64,000 nt of DNA from Bilabrum cf. latius (GCA_965178125.1 OZ237757.1:558001-622000), one strand, 5' to 3'. Counted from the stretch's first letter, positions 34,147 through 48,528 are shown. Notes: a model not told the origin generated them from the letters alone. Translations and numbers: made by a program.

Positions 34147-35253
34147 ATGCCACGACAAATCCAGTATTAGAATCCAACCTCGTGCTATGACTTTTTGCAC
34201 ACACTGGGAACCGTGATTGCATGGAGTGCCACTCTCCTTGTGGTGGTTGCCCCGCCCACGTTGCTTACGATTTCCGGGCCCGATGGTTCTTCGCAGAAGT
34301 TTGGCATTCAGTCCTTGGCCTGCCCCGCCCTCAGCTCTGGATTGAAGTCTATCCGTGAAAGTCAGTTCAACTACTTGGGAGATTTTCAAATTGAATCTCT
34401 CTGGTGCGAACAGGACCACTTGCAGGTTGCGTCTGTTTTGAAGGCGTCCGGGAGCGATCGACAGTGGATGCTGCTGCAGATTGTAGGGCTTTCCGCCTTG
34501 CTCTCTAGCGTATTCCGGTCCCGATTGGCAACTAGCGTGGTGTTTGCGGTCCTGGGATACCTTCTTTTCGTGTGGCAATCGGAGATGGCGCGCGCGGGAT
34601 TCACCACAGAGCTCACATTTTGGACCTGGCTGCTTCCCGCAATATTCGCACTGGCCGAGGCATGCCGCTTCTCCATTTCAAAGCTGGTGTCCAAGCAGTA
34701 CTGGAGCGAGCTGGGCCCCAGCGGTGGCAGCAGGCAGCCGGACGAGCCCTACCACGAGATCCACTACGCCCGCGACGTGGCGCTCAACACCGCCGTGGGC
34801 TGGCACGGCCTCCCGTCAGACGTGATCACCTTCGCGGCCGAGAAGATCCAGTCTGGGCTGCTCTTCATCCTGGGCCAGCTCGCCATCTTCGTGCTGGTGG
34901 TGGCCAGGGACCCGGTCCCCGCCTACGCTTGGCTGGTGCTGGCGGGCAGCGGCACTGCCCTCTCCCTCTTCAGCCGGGTCATCACCTGCTCCCTGCCCGG
35001 GCTCATGCCGGCCGTGTACCAGATTCTCCTGGTAGCTGCAGCCGGTGCTGTGGTGTTCCTGCCCTCCCTCCGCGACGCGGTGGATGCGGCGCTCCAGGGC
35101 CCGTACTAGGCACAGATTTCGCTGGCGCTGCAGGCGGTGGGCGTGATGGCTGGCCTGCTGTACGTGCTGCGGCTCGTGGGCATCAAGGTTTCCCTTGGAA
35201 GCCTTATCGGGTGCTTCACGGGGAAGTCTGGCAGAAGGGTGAAGAGAAGCTGA
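34147..35253 (+). CDS. Multi-pass membrane protein, unknown function
   Basis: 368 residues from the ATG at 34147 to TGA. TAG is the eighth codon (34168) and recurs at 35107. About seven or eight hydrophobic segments are visible (e.g. VIAWSATLLVVVAPPTLL, WMLLQIVGLSALLSSVF, LLFILGQLAIFVLVV, YQILLVAAAGAVVFL and a last one beyond the TAG at 35107). The last predicted membrane helix exists only if UAG is sense. An extracellular or lumenal Cys-containing loop follows the first segment. No family is recognised. Confidence 0.65.
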
Positions 35254-35802
35254 GTATGAACAGAGGGAAGTGTGCGCGAACCAGGGTGAGAGCGAGGACC
35301 ATGGCTGGGCGGAAGACTGAGCTAGCTTAAGCTTCTAGACTTTGTGATTCTGGTGGATGGCATGGATCAATGGTGCATTGTGGGTCTAGTTTGAAGTAGG
35401 CCCACCCCCTTGTGCGAGTTGCCTGGAGCCCTGTTTGCTTGCCCTAGTGGTTGTGAGACCCGTTTCTGTGCCTTATCCGATCGAGTTCAACCCATCTTGG
35501 ATGACAGAAGGCGGACATGTCGGTCTTGCTACATCCTGGATAGTTTGGCACCAAGAATAACTATAAAATTGACTAAGCAGTGCTCGGGATCAACATTGAG
35601 ATCAAATCAAATCCCTAAATCTTCACGTGACCCCAAAATCTAGCGCTGTCCGATTTTGGACCCCGGATCCCTGAATCCATTGGATCTAATCTATGGATCC
35701 AAAGTGTACACCTTACAGCTTGATCCAATTGGATACAGACAAACAAGAGGATAGCTTAGATTCTCCAATCGAAGTGTGTGGCCAACATATCGCGGACAGT
35801 GG
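35254..35802. other. Convergent intergenic spacer
   Basis: 549 bp, more AT-rich than its neighbours. It holds palindromes of the type ATCCA(A/T)TGGAT (35675-35685 and 35723-35734) and several GGATCC sites. A similar ATCCATTGGAT occurs at 3529-3539 between A1 and B1. It may contain 3' UTRs and terminators; no gene is seen. Confidence 0.5.
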
Positions 35803-38800
35803 TCATGTGTCGGAACTCGACCGGCCCTTCCGTCTCTAGAACCGCAGACGAGTGTCTATTTCGACTTCAGCCGCAAGCTACAGAGAGGCAGGCCAGTGGA
35901 ACTAGCTCGGTGCAGGCTGCTACATTGGCTCCACAGCAGCTGTGGCTCGCTACCACAGCCGCCCAGGCGAGCTAGCTGGGGCTGTGCTGTCAATGTCCGC
36001 TCCCACCGCTTCGTCTTGTGCGCCCTTGCCAGTGCTTGACGTCGCCCCTCGAGCGCCTGGACCCGATACAACAGGGCCAGCACCGTTCAACCCCAGCAGT
36101 CTTGAGCTGGCAGACTGCTTGTGCACGGGACGCGGACCAGCCCCGCTAGCATTCCGCACCCCACCCTATGCATCTACAGCCTCTCCACCTCCTGCAAAGA
36201 GCCGTCGCAGGCCCCCTAGGAACCCCCTGCCTACAGACGAGGCCATATGCCCGGCTACGGACTGGACCATGGACCACACCTAAAAGTTGAAGTGCTGTTG
36301 GACCAGGGCGCCGAGCTGCGGCACTGAGAGGCACTGCCGCTGCAGCACCAGAGGTCGCACCTTGGCCCTGTCGTCAATGCGCACAACATACCCTGCCACT
36401 TCCATCCTGAGTCGAATCTCACCGACCCGGAAATACTTGATGTATACCAAGCGAGACAGCTCGTCCTGCCTCTCGTCCTTCTTGGCCCGCACTGCCGAGT
36501 CGTGCCTGGCCTCCTCGCTCGACGACCCATCACCTCGCCAAGCCCCCGAGCTGCCGCCCACTGTTGTCCCACTGCTGCCGGTGATAGTGCGGGATTGCCT
36601 GCTCCCCCGTCTCTTGCCCATGCCACTGGACGACCTCGAGCTCGACCCCCACTTTTGCATGCGCGGGTCCCTCGCTCGCCTCGCCCTGCCTCCACGCGAC
36701 CCTGAGCTCCTCCGGGACTGCCGCGAGGAGCCGCTTGTGATGGACCGCTTCCCGCTGCCTCCACTACTACTGGAGGGCGCATCCACGTCAGTACCATCTT
36801 GCTCTGCTCCAGTTTGCGCGAGCGAGTGATCACTGGAGCTGCTGTCAGATCCTGGTACGGTCCGACTGGCCCTTGAGCCCCTCCTCAACGGCCCAACGCT
36901 GGGAACACGGACGCCGGCAACCTCCCCTCGACTCGCGGTATGTGAGCTACCTCTCGCCCCCGCCCATGCGCCAGCAATTCCAGAGGGTGTGGCAAGCTCA
37001 ACAGAGTCGATGCCCATCGTGTTGGAGGAATCTTGCCTCGGCAATGCAGGACCGTCCACTGCACCATCCTCCACGCCCAGCAAGTCCCCCATCCTGTTCG
37101 TCAATAGCCTTCGCTGCTCTTCTGGTGAGGCCAGCCCGTCCAGTTTCTTCTGCTAGGCTCGGCCACGACCAGAGCCAGCCCCCACTCCGCTGCCCACGAA
37201 CGACCTCCGGACCTGGTGCGCGGCCGCTCTAGCCTTGCTCAGGTGCACTGGGTTCGATATGCCCCCGTTCCAGGGCTGCATCGCCGGGTCATACTTGTAG
37301 TAGAAGAATGCCAGCAGGAAATCAACCGTCTCTTTGTCCGCCTGTACCACGATGAGGTGATCCACGCCGGGAAATGCACTGATCTCGACGTGGTCGTACA
37401 CTGCGACGCCCGCTTGGATGTCTTTCGAGGTGGAACTCTCTTCCCCCGCTAGTGCGGTGCGTTGCACCCTGCGCCGTCGACGAGCACCCGCATCGGACCG
37501 ATCTTTATCCTCCCTTTCCTTGCGCGCGCGCTGTCTCCGCACCACTGGGTCGTATTGCGGGTCCATAAGCGGGTAGATCGGGGGCTGGCCGTGCGCGACA
37601 ATCCGCAGGAATCGGTCGTTTGGGGTAGGCGCGTGTCCTAATCTGGCCCCGATCACGAAGTCCGTTGGCTCCACGTGGAATGGAGAGGGCTGCAGGTCTT
37701 CAGCATGGCCTCCTGTCGGAGTAGATAGGCTGACGCCTTGCGCTGCAGCAGTCTACGTGCCGCGTGGGGACAGCGCCGCCGGTGCACCAGCGACCTTCCT
37801 CGCGACCGCAGGCAGCAAGTCAACCGGATCAACAGAAAACCCGGGCTCTTGGCCCATCCTCGCGGGCGAGTCGTGCATTGTGCGGATGGAGGATACTAGC
37901 CGAGACATCTCACTGTCAGCGCCACCGCTGCTCTACGCCTTGCTCTTTCTGGCCAATGAACTCCCACTCTCACTTTGCACGGCTTCCTCCCGAACAGAGA
38001 GGATGCGCAACCGTCGTACCTCGGCCCAGCCGAGCTCAATGTCCACCTGCTGCCCACCATCTGACCGCCTGTTGTGCCTTCCGTGCAGTGCACTCAGGTA
38101 CAGTCCGATGACTGGCATATCGTCCTTGCCCTCTCGCAGCAGCAACTGGCCCTCCTTCACGCCGTACTCGATCAAAAAGCTGGAGGAAACTGCTGCGCTG
38201 CGAGTGCCGCGGCGACGGCTAGAAATAGCCTCCAACACAGCAGTCATGTCTTGAAGTACATTGCCGCGGCCCCCATGGCACGAATTGCGGGCTGCCAGAG
38301 CCCACGGATCCTCGCTCTCACTTGTCTGGATCGTGTCCGGGTCGTCGCCGTCGTGGTCCCGCTCCAAATCCACCTGCTGAGGCGGCCGCGTGGCACTAGC
38401 GAACGCCAGCGCCGGTAGGTCGGTTGCCCAGTCCACTATGCTGCGAGCGATTGCCTGCTCCTCATCTGTCGACTTGGAGCCAACACTGTCTGAATGGCTG
38501 TCCCCGGACCTCCTTCTGAGGCCAGCCTCCAGCGCGTGCACTTCCGCACCTGCTGCATCGCTGATCAGCCAGTCGCTGGCTGCGGGCAGAGCATCGCTTG
38601 GACTATACAGCAGTCGCATCATCGTCGCGTAGTGGCCCAGAATCGCGCTGGATGGCGCCGAGCTGTGGTGTGCCCTGGGTCCCTGCCATACCCACGGTGA
38701 GGAGGCAAGCGCCCTTAGCCCGGCCAATTTGCACTCAAGGGGTCTTGCTCGGCCTGGTAAAGGGCCTGCATGTTGCACAGCAGCATCATCGCCAACATCG

Positions 38801-41800
38801 CCAACATATTTTTCACCCGCTGGTGCAGTCCCACCTTTACCATGGTCAGATCCAGGTGGATCACGACCAGCTGTTCCGCTCGGTCTACGCACCTCATCTC
38901 CCAGGAGTGCAGTCACCTCACCGTGCTTCGACCCGACCAGCGTGAACCTTGGGGCCAGCCCGGCATCAGATTCTGTGCCGTGGTCGCTACTACTCGGTAG
39001 CTCGCTGGAAGATTCGCCTGCATTTTCTTGTGCACTGCGCGAGACCAGACCGCTTGGCTGACCCAGGAAGGTGGCCAAACTGGTTCGGGAAGGCTACAGG
39101 CCTCGGCTGCCCTTGAACCCACGTTTTCGATGCGAACGCTCACCATCAGCCCCGTCGTCGGATGCTTGCGACGAGACGGACACTTTACGCTTGCCATGGC
39201 TGGGCAGCTCGCCGAGCAATTCCTCAGGTCGCGCACCTCCGGGACTAGATTCAGGCGAAGTGGGGCTCTGGGAAGCAGCAGTAGCACCCTGCGCAAACGA
39301 CTGGGCCGGTGTCTTAATTTGCAAGCCAGACGGGGTCTCCACCGTGGTGTTGGTGACGCTGCGGGCTGCAGCTGACAGGTCAACCGCATCGATCAGCTCG
39401 GGCGATATAGTTCGCGGGGACCCAATGACACCAACAGACGGCCCTCGCCGTTCAATCCTCTCCTCGACGCGTGCATGGATCGAGCTCTGCAGCGCCGCCT
39501 GCGGCAGGCTATCGAGGCCGCTCTACCTGAGCGCGCTCTGCACATACTGGCTCTTGGCAGCAGCCAGCCCTGCTACATCCGAGGATGAGGCATCTGCCAC
39601 TCCCTCCTGTAGCACGCTCCTCCTGCGGATCCTAGTGATTTGTCCGATGATGTCAGCCTCGCACTGCTTCTGCGTCTGCTCCGAGCACACACCATTCAAC
39701 GAGCCGACCCAGATCCTGGCAGGCCTTTGCTCGGAAAATCCCCTGGCCAGGCCAGCTGCAAGAAGCAGCAGCGGCGGGTCTGGCAGGGCATCCTGTAGGC
39801 GAGCTGCAGTAGCTTCCACTATTTCTTGCGCAGATCGACCATACGTATCCACTAACGCGTCCTAGTCGACCTCTCTACAAGCCGCCCATGCGCCGGAACC
39901 CATGCCCGTGCCAACCTCCGTGACGGGAAGACCACCAGTGCCCACACCAGCCCCGAGGGCGTGCGATATAGCGACACGTGGCTATAGAGGCTGCACGGGC
40001 AATGCCACAGCAGCAGCATAGGTAGGAAGCTCCAGGCTTGGCCGGGCCGGGTCCCCCCAAATGGCGTAGCATACGTCAACGAGCCCCCTAATCTGCGAAG
40101 GATCTCCGCATGCCTGCACCTTGGGCACGTTAATGGACAACTTGCTGTGGCGGGCAGCGGAACCACCGTCCTCTGCACCCGCCTCGCTAGATTTGCCACC
40201 CTTTCCGTCCTCGGTGGACTGGTAGATGCACTGGAGCTCCGTCTCCCTCATAATGGGAACAAGGAAGGCGCCTTTGCTGCTACTGTGCCGACTCGTGTCT
40301 CTGCTGGACACTCCGGCATCGTGGGTGCGAGGCCCAGGTCTTGACCGTACCCTGCGAGAAGATGGCCGATGCCTGCCAGGGTGCTTGGCAGGGGCGGCCT
40401 GCCGGATGCTGGACTCGCTTGATTCATGCAATGCAGCTCGCGCAAGCCAGAGGCTGGACGGATCACCACTAGTCTAACCACCCCATCTGGTGTCCATACC
40501 GATCTTTGCAGCGTCGTATGCGGCCCACGCACGGACCTTTGCGAACCGAATTAGCATTTGAGAAGCGATCCGCCTGCCCGTGAAACGCAGTCCGTCCTGT
40601 TGCAGCATGCGTAACCTGAACGAGGCATCGCGTGGCATGGTCCCGTCATTATGAGGCTCTTCCGAACGCAGCACCATCCTAACCGCCTTGGGAGCGATCA
40701 TTATCCTTCGGTCGTCTGATTCGTCTCCGCTCCAGAGCGCTAACTGCGGGAAATCCGCAAGCAAGCGGAAGAACACGCGCATCTATCGCTTTTTCCGTGC
40801 GGTTCCCTTGTTGGAGACACATCGCAAATCCTTGGTACTGTGTCTATCAACCCCAGACAGGACTCCAAGGGGAAGGAAAAAATCGCCCCCGGTGATCCCG
40901 GGGACTGGGGCTCCGCTAGGTAGCCGAATCGATCCCTCTTTACCCAACAGACCCGTGCTCTCGTCCAGATCCAAGACAGACTGATCATCTCCGTCCTCAG
41001 GCGCAGCAGCTTGAGAGGATACTGTGTCCAGTGTCCCATTAGCCGTCAGGCTGCGGCGAGATGCTGGGGATGCGTGGCTTTCCCCACTAGGTTGCGCGGG
41101 GACATCGCTGTTGCCCCCGTTTGGTGGTAATGCAGCTTGAATCGCCTTCCGAAGCGCACTGGGCGGCCCATGCACGAGCCGGCGTGCAATACGCTTCATG
41201 GTGGCAGGGGCAGACCAGAGTAGTGGCTACGTTCGGTTGAAGGTAGCAATAATGCGGTCCGTCAGATAGTTAATCAACTGGTCCGTTGACGGAGTGTAGT
41301 AGCCCCTCAAGTAGCCCATGTAGAGCAGCCCTGCAGCCCTGCTGCGATGTCGCGGACTTGGGACGTGCCTTCTGCTGGGCAGGCCGAGGGCTCGTCTGGT
41401 GCGGTCGGGGAGCTGGCTGAAGGGCCCGCATGCTGCGGCGCGACGGATCGAGGCGTCTGGAAGGATGCCAATGTGTGCGTACCGCTCATGCTAGCTGTCT
41501 GCACCGTAGGTCCTTCCTCCAAGGCGGGGTGATACGAGCTTGGCCGGTACCTGGCCGACGTGGTTTGGCACCTGGGGCGTTGACTGGGTCGGCTCCTCCG
41601 GGCGGCAATACCGGGCGCACTCCCTTGCCATTGACTAGAAGATCTTGCACCTCTGAGTCAAGTCCGATCCACTCCCAAACACCATCAAGTCACATTCTAG
41701 CAGCACATCCTCCGGCCTCGCTGGTCGCATGGGACTCACGGGTGTGGCCCAGAACGGCCGAGACGGCCCTGTACCTCCACGTGAGCGCTTCGACAAGGCA

Positions 41801-44800
41801 ATCACAAATGGAACCTGCAGCTCCCGCTGCTCTGACATGCGTACGCCTGGTGCTGCCAGTAGTGACTGGGAAACCGCTCGGGCGTGAGACTCCCTCTGCA
41901 TGGACTGCAGCACGGGCGCCTGCCGCGTTGAGCACGCGTGCACCTTGAGTCCCACTATGCAGGTTGTCTGCCCATCGGCAATTGCTTGGCTGTTTTGGCA
42001 AAGTCTTTTAAGCCCAGCCACCGGGTTCATCGTGTTGCCACTTGTCGCTTCCAAGGTGTTGTGTTGTGAAAACACTATGTCTGTCCACCAGAGGGGCTTG
42101 CGGTCCCCTCCAGCTGAGGCCGCCCCACCCAAAAACAATGACTCATGGTCGGTTACGGAAGTAGCTTGGCTAATATGCGCCAGATTTCCCCTGCTTGACC
42201 GCTTAGCACTACTTTGTCCGACGCTAGTTGCTGCAACAGCAGCACTCCCAGCAACGGCTCCTCTCCGTGTAGCCGCCTACTCACATTTGCCAGATGCTGA
42301 GGAGACACGCCTGTCGGTATCTTCAGACGCGGATCCAGTCTCTGGTGTAGAAGCAATAGTGTCCGAGTGTGAGCGAAGCACCGGGGTGCTACCACCTTCC
42401 CCAGCTGAGTTAGACTCAAACCCACCGTCACTGCTCTCCTAATTTGTGGACCCTGTCCTAATTCGAAGCACCTGTGTCAGCCCAGTCTCGGCCCTGGATC
42501 GTGCAGTAGGGCCAACATCATCCTAAAAAATCTGATCCGTCGCTAGAACGGATCCATGGTGCCTCAACTGCAGCAACCCGGCACGGCATGCCTGGGTTCG
42601 ATTCACAAAGCTGTACCTATATTGCATCAGCTCCCACTGCGCTCCCAGCCTGGAAGTGCGAGTAGGCCACCACAGCAGCCTCAAAGCCGGCTTCGCTTTG
42701 CGCCGAGCTGCTGGCCGTTGGCCTCTTCGCGCTTGTGGAGTGCCATCCACTCCGCTTGGCTTCCCGGTCCCAGCATCTGTACGATCGCCCTAAGACTTTG
42801 ACACTCCGGGGCAGCAAGCTGGGACATCGATCTCCAACAATACGCTTCGGCTCATATCACCAGCTGACCTTGGAAATAGGGGCGGATTGCCTTCCTCACG
42901 GAGCGGCATGCCACTCGAAGCAGCCCCCAGTGCCTCCTGCAGCTGGAGGGCCGCCGTCCGAAGCGAGCCACCCAGCACCGACTGGTAAGCAAACACCACG
43001 GTGGCAATTGCCTCCTGACACATAGATAGCGTAGGAATAAGCAGTCCTTTGAATTGCTTGGGAGGTACCAGCTGCAGACCTGGGATCGTCTCCCACGGCA
43101 GCTCCAAACCAGTGGGAATCCCCCGGATCTCACAACCAGGCCCTGCAGGCAAGACTCTCATGTCCATACACCAGGACACGCCCAGCGACCGGAATGGCAT
43201 AAAATTATCACCGTTCCAATCCTCTACATCATCGTCTGCAGCATGCAGTGGCATTGATCCACGCCTCCTCAGGTGCAGCGCATTGCTTGCGAGCCTTCTG
43301 CAGCGGTCCAGAGCCTACTGCCCTAGTCGGCACGTGTGATGGGAGCCTAGCACGTCGCGACTTACGGCTCTGTGCAACGCACCCGATCTTCCGGGACTGT
43401 ATATATCCTTATCTCGCAACATACCACCGATTGTATCGTGGTGCATGGCTGCCTTCAGCTCGACCTATGGGAGGCTCATGAGGGGGAAGTCCACCGATGA
43501 CCCGGTAAGTCCCAGGTCGACAACGTCCCCACCACTTCCCTGGGACGTAGCTACAGTTCTCTGCGCATTGCGCTCTCTTCGCGAAGATGGTGCCCCAGCA
43601 ATGGTAGGCTGCAAGTCACCCCCCCTGCACATGGAGCTCACTCTGTACCCGTGCATGCGAGCTGCAACCTAGCCCCACCTGGACTCAATCGTAGCGGCAT
43701 CGATCGCAGTCATGAAGCCCAGGTCGCAGTGCTCCCTGGCATCGAGGCCCTTTGTCACCAGTGCCTGGACCATGGCGAAGGCGCTTGGGCAGGAGCGGAT
43801 CGAGGAGAGCAACGACGGGCGTAACACCTGGGCGTGCACCTGAAGCACGGCCCTCGTCATGTGCAGCCTCATCTTGCCGTGCACACTGTACCGCAGCCGG
43901 TCCCACCAGGCCAACGAAGGGCTCTGCTGTGTTTGGTGCACCTAGCGGGCATTATTTGCAAACTGTGGACTTAAAGAAGTAGCGGTGGCATTCTCTGCTG
44001 CCGGTCCTACTGGCCGAACCACGGTGTTGGTCGTTCTGCGGGGTGTCCACTCGGCCAGTCGCTTTGATACGTCCCCGAGCCCGTTCAACCTGGCCATGGC
44101 CCAGTCATACCTAGGGCTAGACAGGGTCACATCGAGGTCGTGGTACACCTTGGTGTCACTTTTGGCGGTCCAAGCGTGGATTGAAGGCACCCGCAGCACC
44201 TCACTTGACAAATGCGGTGCGATGGCCGCAGATGGTTGCTCTCCGGTTGGAGGCGGAGTCATGGCTGTCATCAGAGGAGCGGTGCGCGCAACAAACACCT
44301 TGCCTGTGATTCGCGCTCGGTCTGCCGATAGCATCGGCTGCTTCGGCTCGTACCTGATTCGATCCAACGAGGTACCGTCATGCACGACGATAGGCAAATC
44401 ATGTTTCCCACTTACCATTCTACCTTCGTTTACCAGGACTTGCATCGTCGATGCGGCGGCATCGATGTACAGGGGGTCCGGTGATAGCCATGAAAGGCCC
44501 TGTATTGCTCCACCAGTTGCCGTGCTGGACGCAGCTGAATCAAGCGGCCGAATCATGGACGCCAAAACACTTGGATCCTTGCTCGTTGTGCTGAGTCCAA
44601 CGGCGAGCCACAAAGACTTAGCCGTCACAGCGAGCGCGGGAACTTCATCTCCGTGCGGAGGCTTCTCACTGGAAGTACCTACTACAGCTGAATGACGTGG
44701 CACAACAAGGCTAGCATCAGTGCAGGCTAACCGCAGCAACAGCTTTGGTGGACCTTGGGCCGATCGACTATTCGTTAGCCTACCACCTTCTTGTGCGAAT

Positions 44801-47800
44801 AATGGCATGTGCGTCTGAATAAGATCGGTGCAAGCTGAACGGCGTGTCAGCTCCGCACACATTCCACCCCGCACAAACGATTGCCGCAGGACTCTTACCC
44901 CTTCAAACAGGACTCCAGGGGCGACTTCGGTGTGCTGGTATATATGAAAACCAACGGAAAGAACCTGGGCAAGTCCGTTATGCCCGTATCTGGCAGCATT
45001 AGAAGGGAGCGCCCGCTCGAGTGCTTCTACGCCATCCTGAGTGCCATCCTCCGAGGCAAAATTGAGGGCACTTAGGGCCCTCTTGCGCCAATGCGGGCTC
45101 ATAGCCACGCCACCTGGCACGTCTGGACCTACCACGAATGCATCTCCGCTTGCAATAAGCCAGGGAGCATCTGGATTACTCTGGCACTCATCCGCAGGTA
45201 TGGCGTCAGCAGATCTACCGGCTGGTGGAGCAATAGAGAGCCTTGGATACTTGAAAGCCACCGCCACTCCGGAGGGCTAAACTGAGTCTGCAAGCTGAGC
45301 AGCAGGCGAACTGTCAGACTTGTTCGAACCAACAGCTCCATTCACTAGCTTAGCCGTCTCAGCCACAAACCGCATTTCATGCCCACTGGGGAGGGTAGCC
45401 GTGCCCCGAAAGCTGTGGAAGCTGGCACTGAAACCTGCTGTGGGGCCTATCATGTGGTTGCCATGCCTTGATGTTGATGCCTATGCCGCAGGAGGACAAG
45501 GCTTGGCAGCTGCTGATGCATCAACCAGCATCCTTCGCAAGTAGGCGAGGTAGTACACCGTGTCTTCCTATACTTGTATGGATGCTTTGTGCATGTCTAG
45601 ATGCCACGCGCCCTCAGTATGAGGCTACCTTGCAGCTGCAAGCAGATCCCATGATATAACCTTCGCTTCTCTTCCAGTTACCACTGTGAGCTCATCGTTT
45701 CCTGCACGCTGCTTTCCCCCCGTTCGAATCGACATGCATCCCGACTCAGCAAGCCGGATCAGTGGTTCGGCCGACGCTGATGCGCTGGCCCCACCAATGT
45801 CAGTGCTAGTTCCCGCATTCATTGTCGAGCCATTCAGACAGATCTCATACACAACGTAAGACAGCTCATCCGTTTCAATCTGGCGTGCCCGAGTGAACAC
45901 CGACGCGGGCATGTCTTCGATCCATCCCCGTAGCTTTACCATTTCCTCGTGGAGCAGGCCTAGCCGCTGCTGCCGGGCATCGGCTGCCATGTCGGCAACC
46001 TGCACCTCGTCCTGATCGCCAAAGGACCGAACTGCCTCAGCAACGTGTGGGGGACAGGGTTGGCGCAAGACAATAGGTATGCCCTGCTTGCGCAGTCGCA
46101 ATGTTATCGTCTGCAGCGATGCATCGACGGCCATTCCCAGTATGGCGAAGGGTTCGAGAGCTACAGCAGGGGCATCTCCAGCCGGCGCTTGGGCAACGGA
46201 CTCCTTACGGCCTTCGGAGGATGCCTCAGATCTGACTGCAAGGAGCAAATCACGCGCCAGTGGTATTGTTTGCACTGCCTCGTCATACCACGTCTCAACC
46301 GATGCATCAGCCCCACGAAACCTGAGACAGGGTGTGTGCCCAGGCGCGTCCATCACAGCAACCTTGGACTGAGTCATGCTGCAGCGCAGGATAGGCTCTG
46401 TCACGGATGCGAATAGCTTCGCATCAAATGAGCAACATCCTGCAGCGGCGGCAACATCGATCGCTGTGGCTCCGCGCTCACTAACACTCCGCTCAGAGGT
46501 ATCCTGAGTATCAACCGGCGCTTGTGCGCCGCTTGATACCGACGCATCAAGTCGAGTGCAAGCGACTGAAAGCTGCAGCTGCCTTTCACCACCGGCTAAT
46601 CCATCACTCCCTGAGTCTTGGTGCGCGCTGCTGATGTTTTCACTTGCCTGCACGTCCAAGTTCGCCAACCGCACCCGTACCAAGCACGGTTCGGCTTGCT
46701 CGTTGGGTAGGACCCTGCTTGGCGTCTGTCTCCGAGACTCTGGCCCAGCCCTGTATTCAGACGCGCTCGTGATAATTTCCATAGTGTGGCCGTGTTTGGG
46801 AGGATGTGCTAGCAAGCGATCCTTCAACTCTAACATAAAAGTGGCTGCGTTGGATGTGCGCAGGTGCAGCGTGCCGGCGTCGACATCTACCATATTGTAC
46901 CTGGTACAATCCTCCGCATCAACAGCGTCCGCCCCATCTGAGATGCTAGTTGACCGTACATTGCGTCGAAGCAATACACGCAGGTCGTTCAATCGAAGCA
47001 AGGCCCCTGCAAGCGATGGGTGTTGAGCACAATCCAAAGCTGGCAGTGTGCTGTCTAGAGCACGTGGTAGAGAGCCACCTTCAAGCGAAGACGCACCAGT
47101 TGCCTCAATACTGGCTGCTGTTAGGACGAAGTTGGAATTACCAGTAATGCCCTTCTATATGTCTAGCTGTAACGAAGTGCCCTTGCCTTGCACGTGCACT
47201 GGCCGAATGCAGCTAGCTGATTGATCAGTGGTGCCCCCATGGGGGTCCACGCTCACAATCTCGCCATTCACCACGACAGAGTCGATCTTCAAAGAGGGGA
47301 CTAAACCTATAGTGTCAAGAATATCAGTGGCTGCTATCACTGAGCCAGCTCTTAGGCCCGCTGCAATGGCCAGCTGCCGCAACTTCGCAGCTGCGGTCTA
47401 CTACTCTGAGCGCATTGGACTTGCGCTCGGTGTAGAAATCGATGCGCTAGATGCGCCTGCGTTGACTGGCGGCGTCGCTTCTGGTCCGCTATTCCTCACT
47501 GAAGTATCAAAGGCCCCCGCTGCCGTCTGTGTCTCCACTGTCACCTCCAGTTGCCTTGCTGCGCACTGCACAGTGCTGGCAGGACAGCTGGACACGGCCC
47601 GCCCACATACGAGCCTCTGAGCAGCGGGAGACTTGCACTCTATGACGAGGTCTTCCACCTTACAATCTCCTCGTGTGAGTATGAGCCCCTTGCGACCGCT
47701 AGATCGCGGGCTTCCCTACTATTGATCACTGCCCTAGGACTCAGGCAGTCCGGCCTCCTGAGACGCGCCCAAGCCCCTCCCAGCGGTGGTGCTCCCTGCC

Positions 47801-48528
47801 GCTGCCGCCGCAGAGGGGCTGCTGCTTGTCTAAACAGCTCGCGCAGGTCCTATTTTGTCTTGTATACTCACAACCCCTGCATATGCTAGCGAGCCTATTC
47901 GCAAATATGCCTCCCCTGCATCGATTGCAACCACCACCTTGATGTTGCATGCTTGCACCTGCCGCTGTGGGGGACAGCAGGCAAGCTCGTTGCATTTGAT
48001 GCGCACCTCGACCCTTCGCAGCAGCCAGAGGATCCAAGGTGATAGCATTCGTAATCTTTTTGTTAGCAAGTTGATGCCTGTCAGTATCTGGGACTGCAAC
48101 GGTGAGCGAACGGTGGGCACAGCAGCGCGCCCTTCCATCTGCCTCTAGCTCACAAGCACGCCATCTAAATCAACGCAAATGGCGATACGTGATACATCGG
48201 ATGTTTTATCTACAGTACCCGTGAGCAATCCAAAACTTAACGCAAGCTTGGCAAACGATATGTTGTACAACCCGTCGGACGTCGACATTCGGAATTCTTC
48301 AATGACTCCGATATCTAAAGAGCTAGCTTGTGCAGTGCAAGATATTTTTGGATACAAAAAATGCACCAGTGACAGCGTGAGGCCAATTGAGTTCCGAACA
48401 GATGCGAAAACAAGCGCGGCAACTACTAGTCCAAGTAGAACGCTGGACGAAACATCGAATCCATCAGAAAATCCAGCTGAGATCGATAGAAGTCCAAGCA
48501 AAATAGATAAAACAACTACACGTATCAT
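35803..48528 (-). CDS. Giant bridge-like lipid-transfer protein (SABRE/Hobbit/Fmp27-like)
   Basis: A single frame of 4241 residues from the ATG at 48528 to a TGA at 35803, crossing more than 20 in-frame TAGs. Stretches checked codon by codon (41200-41635, 42139-42790, 43255-43668, 45268-45624, 47041-47160, 47641-47830) contain no TAA or TGA. The N-terminus has a hydrophobic anchor (LSILLGLLSISAGF, VLLGLVVAALVFASV), followed by beta-rich segments resembling the start of RBG/bridge-like proteins. Near the C-terminus (36280-36460) is a conserved-looking YIKYFRVGEIRLRMEV...VWSMVQSVAG block, similar to the last region of SABRE/BLTP2-type proteins. The family forms long hydrophobic grooves at ER contact sites that move lipids between membranes. 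Low-complexity insertions (poly-Ser/Gly-rich 36500-36900) enlarge it beyond usual family length (about 2200-2700). The family call is by pattern; BLTP1/Csf1-like is the main alternative. Confidence 0.6.

Noticed and set aside
35942-36283. Plus-strand Pro-rich ORF ending in TAA
   Set aside because: No ATG start, low-complexity composition, and it is antisense to the C-terminal tail of the lipid-transfer gene, whose frame is anchored by conserved sequence.
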